Below, piece by piece: positions 15,872 to 22,677 of a stretch of DNA of 22,677 bases (the stretch's first letter is position 1; the number at the start of each line of letters is the position of its first letter). This DNA is from Ruminococcus sp. AF46-10NS. Its GTDB lineage: Bacteria > Bacillota > Clostridia > Lachnospirales > Lachnospiraceae. The position numbers and the translations under genes are program-made. The stretch covers positions 1-22,677 of the forward strand of contig NZ_QRNF01000046.1 in NCBI RefSeq assembly GCF_003474435.1. Reading direction: 5' to 3'. The notes beneath the pieces are model-generated. The model was not told the origin of the DNA. It ran no database searches and was given only the letters and a program-made list of their open reading frames with translations.

Positions 15872-16777
15872 TTATACTCTGAGGTGTTTCCTTGTTGTAA
15901 AGAAACTTCCCAGAAGGCCGATTCCTACACCAAGTCCAAGTCCCATCGGGATCAGTCCCTCATAGATCTGCCAGATCGGGATAAAGTCTACGATACCTGT
16001 GAGCACGTTGAATTTCGTTAAGATAAATTCAACTGCTGAATTGTACAGAAAGAACAGTCCCACCAGCGGGATAGCCGCACCGATCACGCCTAGAACAATA
16101 CCTTCCAGAAGGAACGGAAGCCGTACAAAAGCATCTGTCGCACCGATGTATTTCATGATTCCAATCTCTTCTTTTCGAACGGAAATACCCATGGATACGG
16201 TATTGCTGATCAGGAATATGGAAATTACAAGCAGGATTCCGATCACTGCAATGGATGCGTAAGATACCAGTTTGTTGATGGATCCAAGTGTCTTGGATGC
16301 CTGCTCAGACTGATTGACTTTACGGACATGGTCAAGTCCCTGTATGTAATTTACCAGCTCTGTCTGCTTGGTGATATCGTTAAGATATACGTGATAATTG
16401 GATGAATTCACAAGTGGATTATCATCTTTAAATCCATCCGCTGCATCTTCATCTCCAAAGTACTGCTGTTTATACTGTTCCCAGGCCTGGTCTGCTGATT
16501 CATACTCGATCTTCGCCACTTCCGGCCTTGCCTGAATGGCATCACCTACTGCCTGGATCTCTTCATCTGTAGTTCCCTCATCAAAAAATACTGTGATCGG
16601 AACTTCTTCTTCTACCTTGTGTGCGATATTGTTTACGTTGTTTACAATGGAGTAAAAAATACCTACCAGAAAGATACATGCTGCCATTGTGATAATGCAC
16701 GCAAGGGAAAACATCCAGTTTCTCTTTATGTTCTTAAATCCCTGCTTCAGGGTATACCAGATCGTACTAGGCCTCAT
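15872..16777 (-). CDS. ftsX: Cell division ABC transporter permease FtsX
   Basis: FtsX with FtsE forms a membrane complex that transmits an ATP-driven signal to peptidoglycan hydrolases during division, or during elongation in some Firmicutes. It has a cytoplasmic N-terminus, TM1 at about residues 21-45 and a large extracellular loop (about 46-160). A C-terminal three-helix permease block follows, with SNTVSMGISVRKEEIGIMKYIGATD just before the last helices, typical of FtsX. Length is 301 residues, as expected. The ATG at 16777 is preceded by GGAGGATATC and overlaps the ftsE stop by 11 nt, indicating translational coupling. An in-frame start 24 nt upstream has no better signal. No M23 hydrolase/activator gene follows; the next gene is the S41 protease. 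Confidence 0.93.
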   Translation of the reverse strand: MRPSTIWYTLKQGFKNIKRNWMFSLACIITMAACIFLVGIFYSIVNNVNNIAHKVEEEVPITVFFDEGTTDEEIQAVGDAIQARPEVAKIEYESADQAWEQYKQQYFGDEDAADGFKDDNPLVNSSNYHVYLNDITKQTELVNYIQGLDHVRKVNQSEQASKTLGSINKLVSYASIAVIGILLVISIFLISNTVSMGISVRKEEIGIMKYIGATDAFVRLPFLLEGIVLGVIGAAIPLVGLFFLYNSAVEFILTKFNVLTGIVDFIPIWQIYEGLIPMGLGLGVGIGLLGSFFTTRKHLRV

Positions 16778-17450
16778 GATATCCTCCCTCTTTCTCGTCA
16801 CTGATAATCTTTCCGTTGTGCATGGTGACTACTCGTTTGCGCATGGCATTGACGATGTCTTTATTATGGGTGACAACCAGTACTGTGGTTCCTCTGTCAT
16901 TGATCTGCTCCATCAGAGCCATGATCTCCTCGGATGTTTTCGGATCCAGGTTTCCGGTCGGCTCATCTGCCAGAAGGATATCCGGACGGTTTACCAGAGC
17001 TCTGGCAAGTGCTACCCGCTGCTGCTCGCCACCGGAAAGTTCATCCGGAAATGCTTTATATTTACCGGCAAGTCCTACTTCCTGGAGTACTTCCGGTACA
17101 CGTTTACGGATAACACGTGTCGGTCTTCCGATAACGCGCTGTGCAAATGCTACATTCTCATATACATTGCGGTCTTTCAGCAGACGGAAATCCTGGAATA
17201 CCACGCCGAGTTTTCTGCGGTATTTGGCAACACGTCTGTGCTTCATCTTCTCCAGGCGTTCACCGCTGACTGTTATTGTTCCGCCGGTAGAATCCAGCTC
17301 TTTCATCAGAAGCTTGATCAGCGTTGATTTACCGGAACCACTGCTTCCGACTACAAATACAAATTCCCCTTTATCAACATGTAAATTCGCATGATTTACA
17401 GCCGGAAGACCCGGACCGTAAGATTTGCTCACATCTACAAGATCGATCAT
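16767..17450 (-). CDS. ftsE: Cell division ATP-binding protein FtsE
   Basis: This 227-residue cytoplasmic ABC ATPase partners with FtsX. It has Walker [10 protein letters not shown] (residues 35-43), Q-loop Q86, the ABC signature LSGGEQQR (138-145), Walker B ILLADEP (158-164) and H-loop H195. The [14 protein letters not shown]-terminal region and [11 protein letters not shown] stretch match FtsE. The ATG follows GGAGGATATAT. It begins the ftsEX transcription unit from a promoter at 17504-17532, and its end overlaps ftsX. Confidence 0.95.
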   Translation of the reverse strand: MIDLVDVSKSYGPGLPAVNHANLHVDKGEFVFVVGSSGSGKSTLIKLLMKELDSTGGTITVSGERLEKMKHRRVAKYRRKLGVVFQDFRLLKDRNVYENVAFAQRVIGRPTRVIRKRVPEVLQEVGLAGKYKAFPDELSGGEQQRVALARALVNRPDILLADEPTGNLDPKTSEEIMALMEQINDRGTTVLVVTHNKDIVNAMRKRVVTMHNGKIISDEKEGGYHEA

Positions 17451-17503
17451 ATATATCCTCCTCTATGTAATCCAAAATGGTTTTTTAACTTTTTTGTAAT
17501 ATT

Positions 17504-17532
17504 ATTGTAATATATTTCCTATTTAAATGCAA
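17504..17532 (-). promoter_or_regulatory. Promoter of ftsEX
   Basis: On the minus strand TTGCAT (17527-17532), a 17-base spacer, then TACAAT (17504-17509), about 54 nt before the ftsE start. Confidence 0.65.
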
Positions 17533-17546
17533 GAATAATTTTTCCC

Positions 17547-17687
17547 GGACTGCAACAGTCCTCTTCGAGTTATTTATTTTAACGTAAAACTACTGAAATT
17601 ACAATAGAGCTGACTGGGTTATCTGTGAAGTTCGTGTGAACTCCTGCGCTTCTGCGCAAGAAAGAATCCGACCTGCAGGACTTTTTA
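17547..17687. other. Structured non-coding segment upstream of ftsE
   Basis: This gap between ftsE and the CdaR-like gene has no ORF with a ribosome binding site. It holds several hairpins: GGACTG/CAGTCC (17547-17561), AGTTC/GAACT (17629-17642) and TGCGC/GCGCA (17645-17658). A longer pairing joins AACTCCTGC (17639-17647) and GCAGGACTT (17675-17683), one mismatch, and is followed on the plus strand by five T. That last element looks like a plus-strand terminator with no gene before it. A small RNA or a repetitive element is possible. I do not recognise the family. Confidence 0.35.
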
Positions 17688-17723
17688 TATGATTTAATAA
17701 CCGCAAAGTAATTTCCTGTGGTC

Positions 17724-17755
17724 AAAAAATGTCTACCGCTTTTTCTGCGGTAGAC
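17724..17755 (-). terminator. Rho-independent terminator of the CdaR-like gene
   Basis: On the minus strand GTCTACCGC pairs perfectly with GCGGTAGAC around a 7-nt loop and is followed by A and six T. It lies 66 nt after the stop. Confidence 0.85.
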
Positions 17756-17820
17756 ATACTATGGCCAAAACACCCGTCCTAAAAACTGATAGAGTCTGCA
17801 AACCCACATAGAACAAGGGT

Positions 17821-18912
17821 TTAATACTCTAACGTCTCCATATACTTCATATACCTGACAACCATCAGTGCAATCTTGAATGTGATCGCATCCTCAAATA
17901 CCCGAAGATCCAGACCTGTGCTCTTCTGAAGTTTATCCAGACGGTACACAAGTGTATTTCTGTGGATGTACAGCTGTCTGGATGTCTCGGATACATTCAG
18001 GCTGTTCTCAAAGAATTTATCAATTGTGACAAGAGTCTCCTCATCAAAATCATCCGGTGATTTATTATCGAAGATCTCACGGATGAACATCTTGCACAGT
18101 GGAATAGGCAGCTGGTAGATCAGTCGTCCGATTCCCAGTGAACTGTACGCGATCACTTCCTTGTCTCCAAAGAAAATCTTGCCTACATCAAGTGCCATTC
18201 GAGCTTCCTTATAAGAACGTGAAACCTCCTTCAGCTCATTAACGATGGTACCGTATGCCATATGGACATCCTCACCATCCTTGTTCAGATCAAGAGTATC
18301 CAGGATCGTGTGAGCCAGTTTATCCATCTCCGGATATCCCTCACCCTCCTCAAGTTCCTTGACAATTATGATACTCTTCTCATCAACAGCAGTGATAAAA
18401 TCTCTGCTCTTTCCACCAAAAAGACTCTTCACGCTCTCCACTGAGCTGTGATCTTTCTCCTGATTCAGTTCCAGGATCATGACAACCCTGCGGACATCTG
18501 CCTCAATATGAAGCTTCTTCGCTCTGTTGTAAATATCCACCAGAAGAAGATTATCAAGAAGAAGATTCTTGATAAAACTGTCTTTGTCAAAACGCTCCTT
18601 ATACGCTATGATCAGATTCTGAATCTGGAAGGCTGCCAGCTTGCCTATCATATAAGTATCCTCATCATCCCCATGGGCTACCAGGACATATTCCAACTGG
18701 TAATCATCACAGACTTTAAAGTACTGAAACCCCTTGACAAGCTGGCTGTCCGCCTGGGATTCTACAAAAGCCTGGATATCTGCTGGCTGGATTTCAAAAT
18801 CAGAAAAAGTAGACGCAAGTACCTTGCCGTCTGTGTCAATGACACAAAATTCCGTCCTTGATATTTCTTTAAGTCCCTCGAGCGTATTCTGTAACACCTG
18901 ATTCGATATCAT
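17821..18912 (-). CDS. CdaR/PucR-family transcriptional regulator
   Basis: This 363-residue cytoplasmic regulator has an N-terminal sensor-like region (residues about 1-115, FCVIDTDGKVLAST), a middle GGDEF-like CdaR region, and a C-terminal PucR helix-turn-helix (about 300-360). The last contains NVSETSRQLYIHRNTLVYRLDKLQ and FEDAITFKIALMV. E. coli CdaR activates sugar diacid genes, but the neighbours here give no such link and the effector is unknown. The start is taken as the ATG at 18912 with AAGGGA nine bases ahead. A TTG nine bases upstream would sit directly on that ribosome binding site. It is probably transcribed alone from a weak promoter near 18978 and ends at a strong terminator. 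Confidence 0.85.
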   Translation of the reverse strand: MISNQVLQNTLEGLKEISRTEFCVIDTDGKVLASTFSDFEIQPADIQAFVESQADSQLVKGFQYFKVCDDYQLEYVLVAHGDDEDTYMIGKLAAFQIQNLIIAYKERFDKDSFIKNLLLDNLLLVDIYNRAKKLHIEADVRRVVMILELNQEKDHSSVESVKSLFGGKSRDFITAVDEKSIIIVKELEEGEGYPEMDKLAHTILDTLDLNKDGEDVHMAYGTIVNELKEVSRSYKEARMALDVGKIFFGDKEVIAYSSLGIGRLIYQLPIPLCKMFIREIFDNKSPDDFDEETLVTIDKFFENSLNVSETSRQLYIHRNTLVYRLDKLQKSTGLDLRVFEDAITFKIALMVVRYMKYMETLEY

Positions 18913-18977
18913 TCCGTTCAATCCCTTCTCACTTATGTGTATGCTTATCTTCTGTCTTTCCCTCTTTATCTATGGCT

Positions 18978-19006
18978 ATTTTAATACAAAATCACCAAAA
19001 ATGAAA
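18978..19006 (-). promoter_or_regulatory. Possible promoter of the CdaR-like gene
   Basis: On the minus strand TAAAAT (18978-18983) lies 17 nt after a poor -35, TTTCAT (19001-19006). The region is AT-rich. Confidence 0.3.
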
Positions 19007-19048
19007 GAGGAAAACTGAAAAAATTTACAAATTTTTGTTGAAATTCTC

Positions 19049-19918
19049 CTAATTTTTCTCTATAAAACCTTCTCCATGAACTTCTCTTGCATCGGAAACG
19101 ATCACAAAAGCGTTGGGATCAATATCATCTACCAGCTCTTTCAGCTTCACAATTTCCTTTTTGTTTACCACACAGAAGATAATCGTCTTCTCCTGACCGG
19201 AATACATCCCCTTGCCACAGATTCCTGTCGCTCCGCGATCCAGGTCTTCCATAATGGCTCTGGCGACCTCATCCGGCTTCTCCGTGATAATAAATGTCTG
19301 TTTGGAAAACTTCAGGCCTTCTATCAGACTGTCGGATACTTTCGTCACCAGGTAAACCGCAATGATAGCATACAGGGCCCGCTGGATACCGAACACATAC
19401 ATACCCACGATCACAATAAGCCCATCAATAAACTGCATGATCTGTGCGATGGAATAATGGCGTATATATTTCTGGATCAGCGCTGCCATCATATCCGTTC
19501 CGCCTGTGGTTCCCTGACCAAGAAAGACCATTCCGATACCGAACCCCAGGATCACACCACCGTATACAGCAGCCAGAAGAAGATCATCTCCTGCAATATT
19601 CCACACCGGCTGAATGGCAAGCCAGGTCGAAAGGGATATCTCGCCAACCAGAGCTTTTTTTACAAAGGAAAATCCTTTGATCCTGCACCCCAGAAAAAAC
19701 AACGGGATGTTCAGCGTAATATTGGTAAGCCACAGTGGGATCCCTCCGTCTACAATTCCGCCAGTCCAGCGTTTCACCAGGATCGCGATACCGGAAAAAC
19801 CACCGGTTACCAGCCCTGTTGCATCAAACACGGAATTAATGGCAAGTGCCATCAGGCCGGTTCCTGCTATGATCAGAAGATAATCCAGATACCAGTTCTT
19901 TTTTTTCACAAGACTCAT
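19049..19918 (-). CDS. YitT family membrane protein (DUF161 + DUF2179)
   Basis: This 289-residue protein has five to six N-terminal helices (about 13-200) and a soluble C-terminal domain (about 205-289, FIITEKPDEVARAIMEDL...FVIVSDAREVHGEGF). This is the standard architecture of the YitT family. Marks include AINSVFDATGLVTGGFSGIAIL and GTTGGTDMMAALIQKY. The biochemical function of the family is not established; a transport role is assumed. The ATG follows GGAGC at good spacing. It stands between the PqqD-gene terminator and the CdaR-like gene in the same orientation. No clear terminator follows, so some readthrough into the regulator is possible. Confidence 0.9.
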   Translation of the reverse strand: MSLVKKKNWYLDYLLIIAGTGLMALAINSVFDATGLVTGGFSGIAILVKRWTGGIVDGGIPLWLTNITLNIPLFFLGCRIKGFSFVKKALVGEISLSTWLAIQPVWNIAGDDLLLAAVYGGVILGFGIGMVFLGQGTTGGTDMMAALIQKYIRHYSIAQIMQFIDGLIVIVGMYVFGIQRALYAIIAVYLVTKVSDSLIEGLKFSKQTFIITEKPDEVARAIMEDLDRGATGICGKGMYSGQEKTIIFCVVNKKEIVKLKELVDDIDPNAFVIVSDAREVHGEGFIEKN

Positions 19919-20060
19919 AAAGTGCTCCTTTCATTTTTCACAGCAGTCTCCAAAAATTTCTGTCATGAAGCCTTCGCAATATACTCATTTCACTACAAAA
20001 ATTTTAAAAGTGCCATAGTATCATACGACAACTGCATCAGTTTCCCGTACTGATGTGTCA

Positions 20061-20105
20061 TAAAAAGAACGGGACCGTACACTATTCCGCGTCCGTTCCC
20101 GTTCT
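20061..20105 (-). terminator. Rho-independent terminator of the OPT-PqqD operon
   Basis: On the minus strand AGAACGGGA (20105-20097) pairs perfectly with TCCCGTTCT (20074-20066) across a 22-nt loop and runs into TTTTTA. Confidence 0.8.
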
Positions 20106-20110
20106 AAATA

Positions 20111-20485
20111 CTATTTGTCTGTCTTCTTATTTATAAAGCGGACAAACTCATAGCTTTCCATTATCTGAAAGTATTTTACGATTCTCGGATAAAGCGGTTC
20201 TGCCTTATCTCCGAAATGTTCTTTCACCAGCAGGGCAAGCTCCTGCACGGTTTTTGCTCCATCGATCTCCGGCCAGATAAAAGTTCCCATTTCATCAAGA
20301 TGAACCTTGGAAAATCTTGGCTTGCCAAAAACCTTCTGCGCTATGGTATTGAACATACCCTTATTCTCTATCTCAAGAATGATCCGCTGCTTCAGGTCCC
20401 GGTGCCACCGGATCGATGGGTTTGTTTCCGGAATCAGATCAAGATAGTTGATATCCTGTTTCTTATCCTTTTTGTTTTTTCTCAT
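20111..20485 (-). CDS. PqqD-family protein (peptide-binding chaperone fold)
   Basis: This 124-residue soluble protein has a lysine-rich N-terminus and a PqqD-like domain at about 45-118. The domain carries FSKVHLDEMGTFIWPEIDGAKTVQEL and HFGDKAEPLYPRIVKYFQIMESYEFV. PqqD domains are known as RiPP recognition elements that hold a precursor peptide for a radical SAM enzyme. No radical SAM enzyme or precursor gene is visible here. The ATG shares one base with the OPT transporter stop (TGATG), so it is translationally coupled to it and probably acts with it. A strong terminator follows 6 nt after the stop. The role, such as binding a peptide substrate or transporter regulation, is unproven. Confidence 0.75.
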   Translation of the reverse strand: MRKNKKDKKQDINYLDLIPETNPSIRWHRDLKQRIILEIENKGMFNTIAQKVFGKPRFSKVHLDEMGTFIWPEIDGAKTVQELALLVKEHFGDKAEPLYPRIVKYFQIMESYEFVRFINKKTDK

Positions 20486-22383
20486 CAGGCTTTCTTCTTT
20501 CTCCAGATAGAGAATTTAAGCAGTGACAGGATCATGATGATCATCAGCACAACGCCGCCGATATTTCCAAGGTTTACAACGCCGGACATATCAAGGCTGA
20601 TACCGACAACTGCAAAAATTGCAAGAAGAATACCGACAAGACCCTCGCCGGCGATCATACCAGCACAGTACAGGGTACCATCTGTGGCCTGAGCTGTCTT
20701 GGTTTTTTCGTCAACACCTTTTCTGCGGTCAAGTAATCCACGAACGATACCACCGATCATGATAGTTGCGTTCAGGTAAATCGGAAGGTAAAGACCGATT
20801 GCGAAAGGCATTACCGGAATACGGAGGATTTCAAGGCAGATTGCAAGGAATACACCTACAAATACAAGTCCCCATGGAAGGTTTCCGCCCATGATTCCCT
20901 CAACGATCATCTTCATAAGCTGAGCCTGTGGCGCAGGGATCTCTGCTGTACCATAGCCCCATGCTGCATCCAGAAGATACAGAACACCGCCGATAGCAAG
21001 ACCGGAAACAACAACACCGAGCATCTCGCCCATCTGCTGCTTCTTAGGTGTAGCACCAAGAAGGAATCCTGTCTTAAGGTCCTGAGAAGTATCACCAGCG
21101 ATAGCTGCGATGATACAGATAACAGATCCAACAGCGATCGCTGCTGTCATTCCGTCGATACCTGTTTTACCGGAGCTCTTGATCGCAAATGTAGCGATCA
21201 GAAGAGTAGCGATAGCCATACCGGAAACCGGGTTGTTGGAGCTTCCTACAAGACCTACCATACGGGAAGATACTGTTGCAAAGAAGAATCCAAAAACTAC
21301 GATGATAACTGCACCAAGAAAAGTTACCGGGATTGCCGGAACGATCCAGATGATAAATACCATGGCAACAATACCAAGAAGGATGAACTGCATCGGAAGA
21401 TCCTGTGCGGTTCTCTCTGTGCTTGTGTTCTTACTTCCCTTCATGCTCTTCATGGAGTCGCGGAAGGTTGTAACGATCAGCGGCAGGGATTTGATCAGGG
21501 AAATGATACCACCTGTTGCGATGGCTCCTGCACCGATATATTTAACATAAGTAGACCAGATTGCAGATGCTCCGCCGTTTGCGTAAAGCTGGGCAATTGT
21601 TGTTCCCTCTGCTGCCGGGTACATCCATGTGTCAGGTCCGAACAGGCAGATCAGCGGGATGATGACCATCCAGCCAATAAGAGAACCTGTAAACATGTAT
21701 GATGCGATCTTCGGTCCTACGATATAACCAACACCGAGAAGTGCAGGATAAACCTCCATACCGATCTCGCCCTTGAAGGATTTAAATGCTGCTGAAACAT
21801 CTGCCGGAAGAAGCTTCAGTCCATCAACAACAAATTTGAAGATAGCAGCAAGTCCCATACCGGAGAATACTGTGGAAGCATTGGCTCCTCCTTCCTCACC
21901 GGCAAGAAGAACGTCTGCACAGGCAGTTCCTTCCGGATAGAGAAGAGTTGCATGCTCCTTAACGATGAGGGCATTACGAAGGGGCACCATAAAAAGTACA
22001 CCAAGGATACCACCGCAAAGTGCGATCAGAGTGATCTCAACAATGCCTGGCTTGCTTGTAAGTCCTTCCTCTGCCCAGAGGAACAGTGCAGGCATGGTGA
22101 AGATAGCACCTGCAGCAAGAGACTCACCGGCTGAACCGATGGTCTGGACCATATTACTCTCCAGAATGGAGTTCCTGCGAAGAATCACGCGGATAACACC
22201 CATGGAGATAACTGCCGCCGGAATGGAGGCAGATACTGTCATACCTACACGGAGGCCAAGATAAGCATTGGCAGCACCAAAGATGACAGCAAGGATACAT
22301 CCCATGATCACAGATGTAACTGTGAGCTCCGGAGTGACTTTCTCCGCAGGAATGTAAGGTTTGAACTCTGTGTTTTTGTTCAT
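20485..22383 (-). CDS. OPT family oligopeptide transporter
   Basis: This 632-residue membrane protein has about 14-16 hydrophobic segments. It matches the prokaryotic OPT family: AANAYLGLRVGMTVSASIPAAV near the N-terminus, SNMVQTIGSAGESLAAGAIFTMPAL at about 85-110, GDTSQDLKTGFLLGATPKKQQ in the middle, and LPIYLNATIMIGGIVRGLLD late. OPT proteins carry oligopeptides or metal chelates with protons; the bacterial substrate is generally unknown. The start is the ATG at 22383, preceded by GGGAGAGGAAAT. An in-frame start 69 nt upstream lacks a ribosome binding site and overlaps the promoter. It is the first gene of a two-gene operon with the PqqD-like gene, from a near-consensus promoter. Confidence 0.92.
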   Translation of the reverse strand: MNKNTEFKPYIPAEKVTPELTVTSVIMGCILAVIFGAANAYLGLRVGMTVSASIPAAVISMGVIRVILRRNSILESNMVQTIGSAGESLAAGAIFTMPALFLWAEEGLTSKPGIVEITLIALCGGILGVLFMVPLRNALIVKEHATLLYPEGTACADVLLAGEEGGANASTVFSGMGLAAIFKFVVDGLKLLPADVSAAFKSFKGEIGMEVYPALLGVGYIVGPKIASYMFTGSLIGWMVIIPLICLFGPDTWMYPAAEGTTIAQLYANGGASAIWSTYVKYIGAGAIATGGIISLIKSLPLIVTTFRDSMKSMKGSKNTSTERTAQDLPMQFILLGIVAMVFIIWIVPAIPVTFLGAVIIVVFGFFFATVSSRMVGLVGSSNNPVSGMAIATLLIATFAIKSSGKTGIDGMTAAIAVGSVICIIAAIAGDTSQDLKTGFLLGATPKKQQMGEMLGVVVSGLAIGGVLYLLDAAWGYGTAEIPAPQAQLMKMIVEGIMGGNLPWGLVFVGVFLAICLEILRIPVMPFAIGLYLPIYLNATIMIGGIVRGLLDRRKGVDEKTKTAQATDGTLYCAGMIAGEGLVGILLAIFAVVGISLDMSGVVNLGNIGGVVLMIIMILSLLKFSIWRKKKA

Positions 22384-22423
22384 ATTTCCTCTCCCTTTAT
22401 CTAGTAAATTAGTAACGTTATAT

Positions 22424-22452
22424 AGTATAGCAAATTTTGCAGTATTTTGCAA
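22424..22452 (-). promoter_or_regulatory. Promoter of the OPT-PqqD operon
   Basis: On the minus strand TTGCAA (22447-22452), a 17-base spacer, then TATACT (22424-22429), with TGC before the -10. Confidence 0.7.
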
Positions 22453-22512
22453 GGAATTATCACTTTAATATTATGTATTATTTACAATTTTATGAATAAT
22501 TATAAGTAAATT

Positions 22513-22549
22513 TAGTCACTATGCGGCTTTTATGCTAACATAGTGACTA
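22513..22549. repeat. Perfect 11-bp inverted repeat upstream of the OPT promoter
   Basis: TAGTCACTATG (22513-22523) and CATAGTGACTA (22539-22549) are separated by 15 nt. The position, about 60-100 nt upstream of the -35, fits an operator or an upstream terminator remnant. No T-run of note follows. Confidence 0.5.
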
Positions 22550-22618
22550 TATACATTCCAATTGAATATTATACATCCAGAAAAAATATCGTTTTTTTCA
22601 GTTATCTGCTTCCAGCTG

Positions 22619-22670
22619 TTTTGTCAGATATCGTCCCACAATCCTTTTGTCAGATATCGTCCCACAATCC
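22619..22670. repeat. Two perfect 26-bp tandem repeats
   Basis: The unit starts TTTTGTCAGATATCGTCCC and ends ACAATCC, at 22619-22644 and again at 22645-22670. Directly repeated units starting TGTCA with a GTCCCA core resemble the multiple end repeats of IS21-like elements. The window stops 7 nt later, so the element itself is not visible. Confidence 0.6.
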
Positions 22671-22677
22671 TGGAAAA

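Noticed and set aside
19076..20053. 325-codon plus-strand frame opposite the YitT gene
   Set aside because: It runs antisense across YitT, its promoter region and a spacer, with no start signal and no recognisable domain.

Overview
The window reads as a low-to-moderate GC Firmicutes chromosome, most likely Lachnospiraceae (Clostridia). Reasons are the strong AGGAGG-type ribosome binding sites, TTGnnn/TATAAT-like promoters, and the gene repertoire: a MurJ/YtgP-type flippase, CdaR/PucR-type activator, YitT protein, clostridial-type PssA/Psd and an OPT transporter paired with a PqqD-like protein. It looks like mostly ordinary chromosomal housekeeping DNA. No CRISPR array, rRNA, tRNA or intact mobile element was seen.

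Layout, left to right. Positions 1-120 hold a large double hairpin of unknown nature. A uracil permease (uraA, minus) is divergent from tripeptidase T (pepT, plus). pepT converges on a minus-strand operon hisH-hisF-ung-flippase (6707 to 2979). Next, reading the minus strand, is an envelope lipid cluster: PAP2 phosphatase, lysylphosphatidylglycerol-synthase-type membrane protein, pssA and psd (12573 to 9203). A terminator follows, then a response regulator/histidine kinase pair (9084 to 6878). Further right is a two-domain protein of the L-rhamnose mutarotase family (12896-13543). Beyond it lie an AEC transporter and an S41 C-terminal processing protease, then ftsE-ftsX, a CdaR-like regulator, a YitT protein, and an OPT transporter-PqqD-like operon. 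The window closes with two perfect 26-bp tandem repeats that resemble insertion-sequence end repeats. Apart from pepT, all genes lie on the minus strand.

Functional themes: phosphatidylserine to phosphatidylethanolamine synthesis (pssA, psd) with a phosphatase and a flippase-like membrane protein; cell division and envelope control (ftsEX, protease, MurJ-type flippase); and transport (uracil, AEC substrate, OPT substrate).

The most striking sequence-level feature is a set of six single-base losses in five conserved genes (pepT, hisF, psd, the LPG-synthase-type gene, and the S41 protease twice). Each can be repaired by restoring one base to a run of two or three G or C. One of them creates an apparent psd-response regulator fusion. 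This uniform pattern points to sequencing or assembly indels rather than real pseudogenes. The features below give repaired gene extents. The best biological leads are the OPT transporter/PqqD pair, the tandem mutarotase-family protein with complementary loss of active-site residues, and a structured segment upstream of ftsE.
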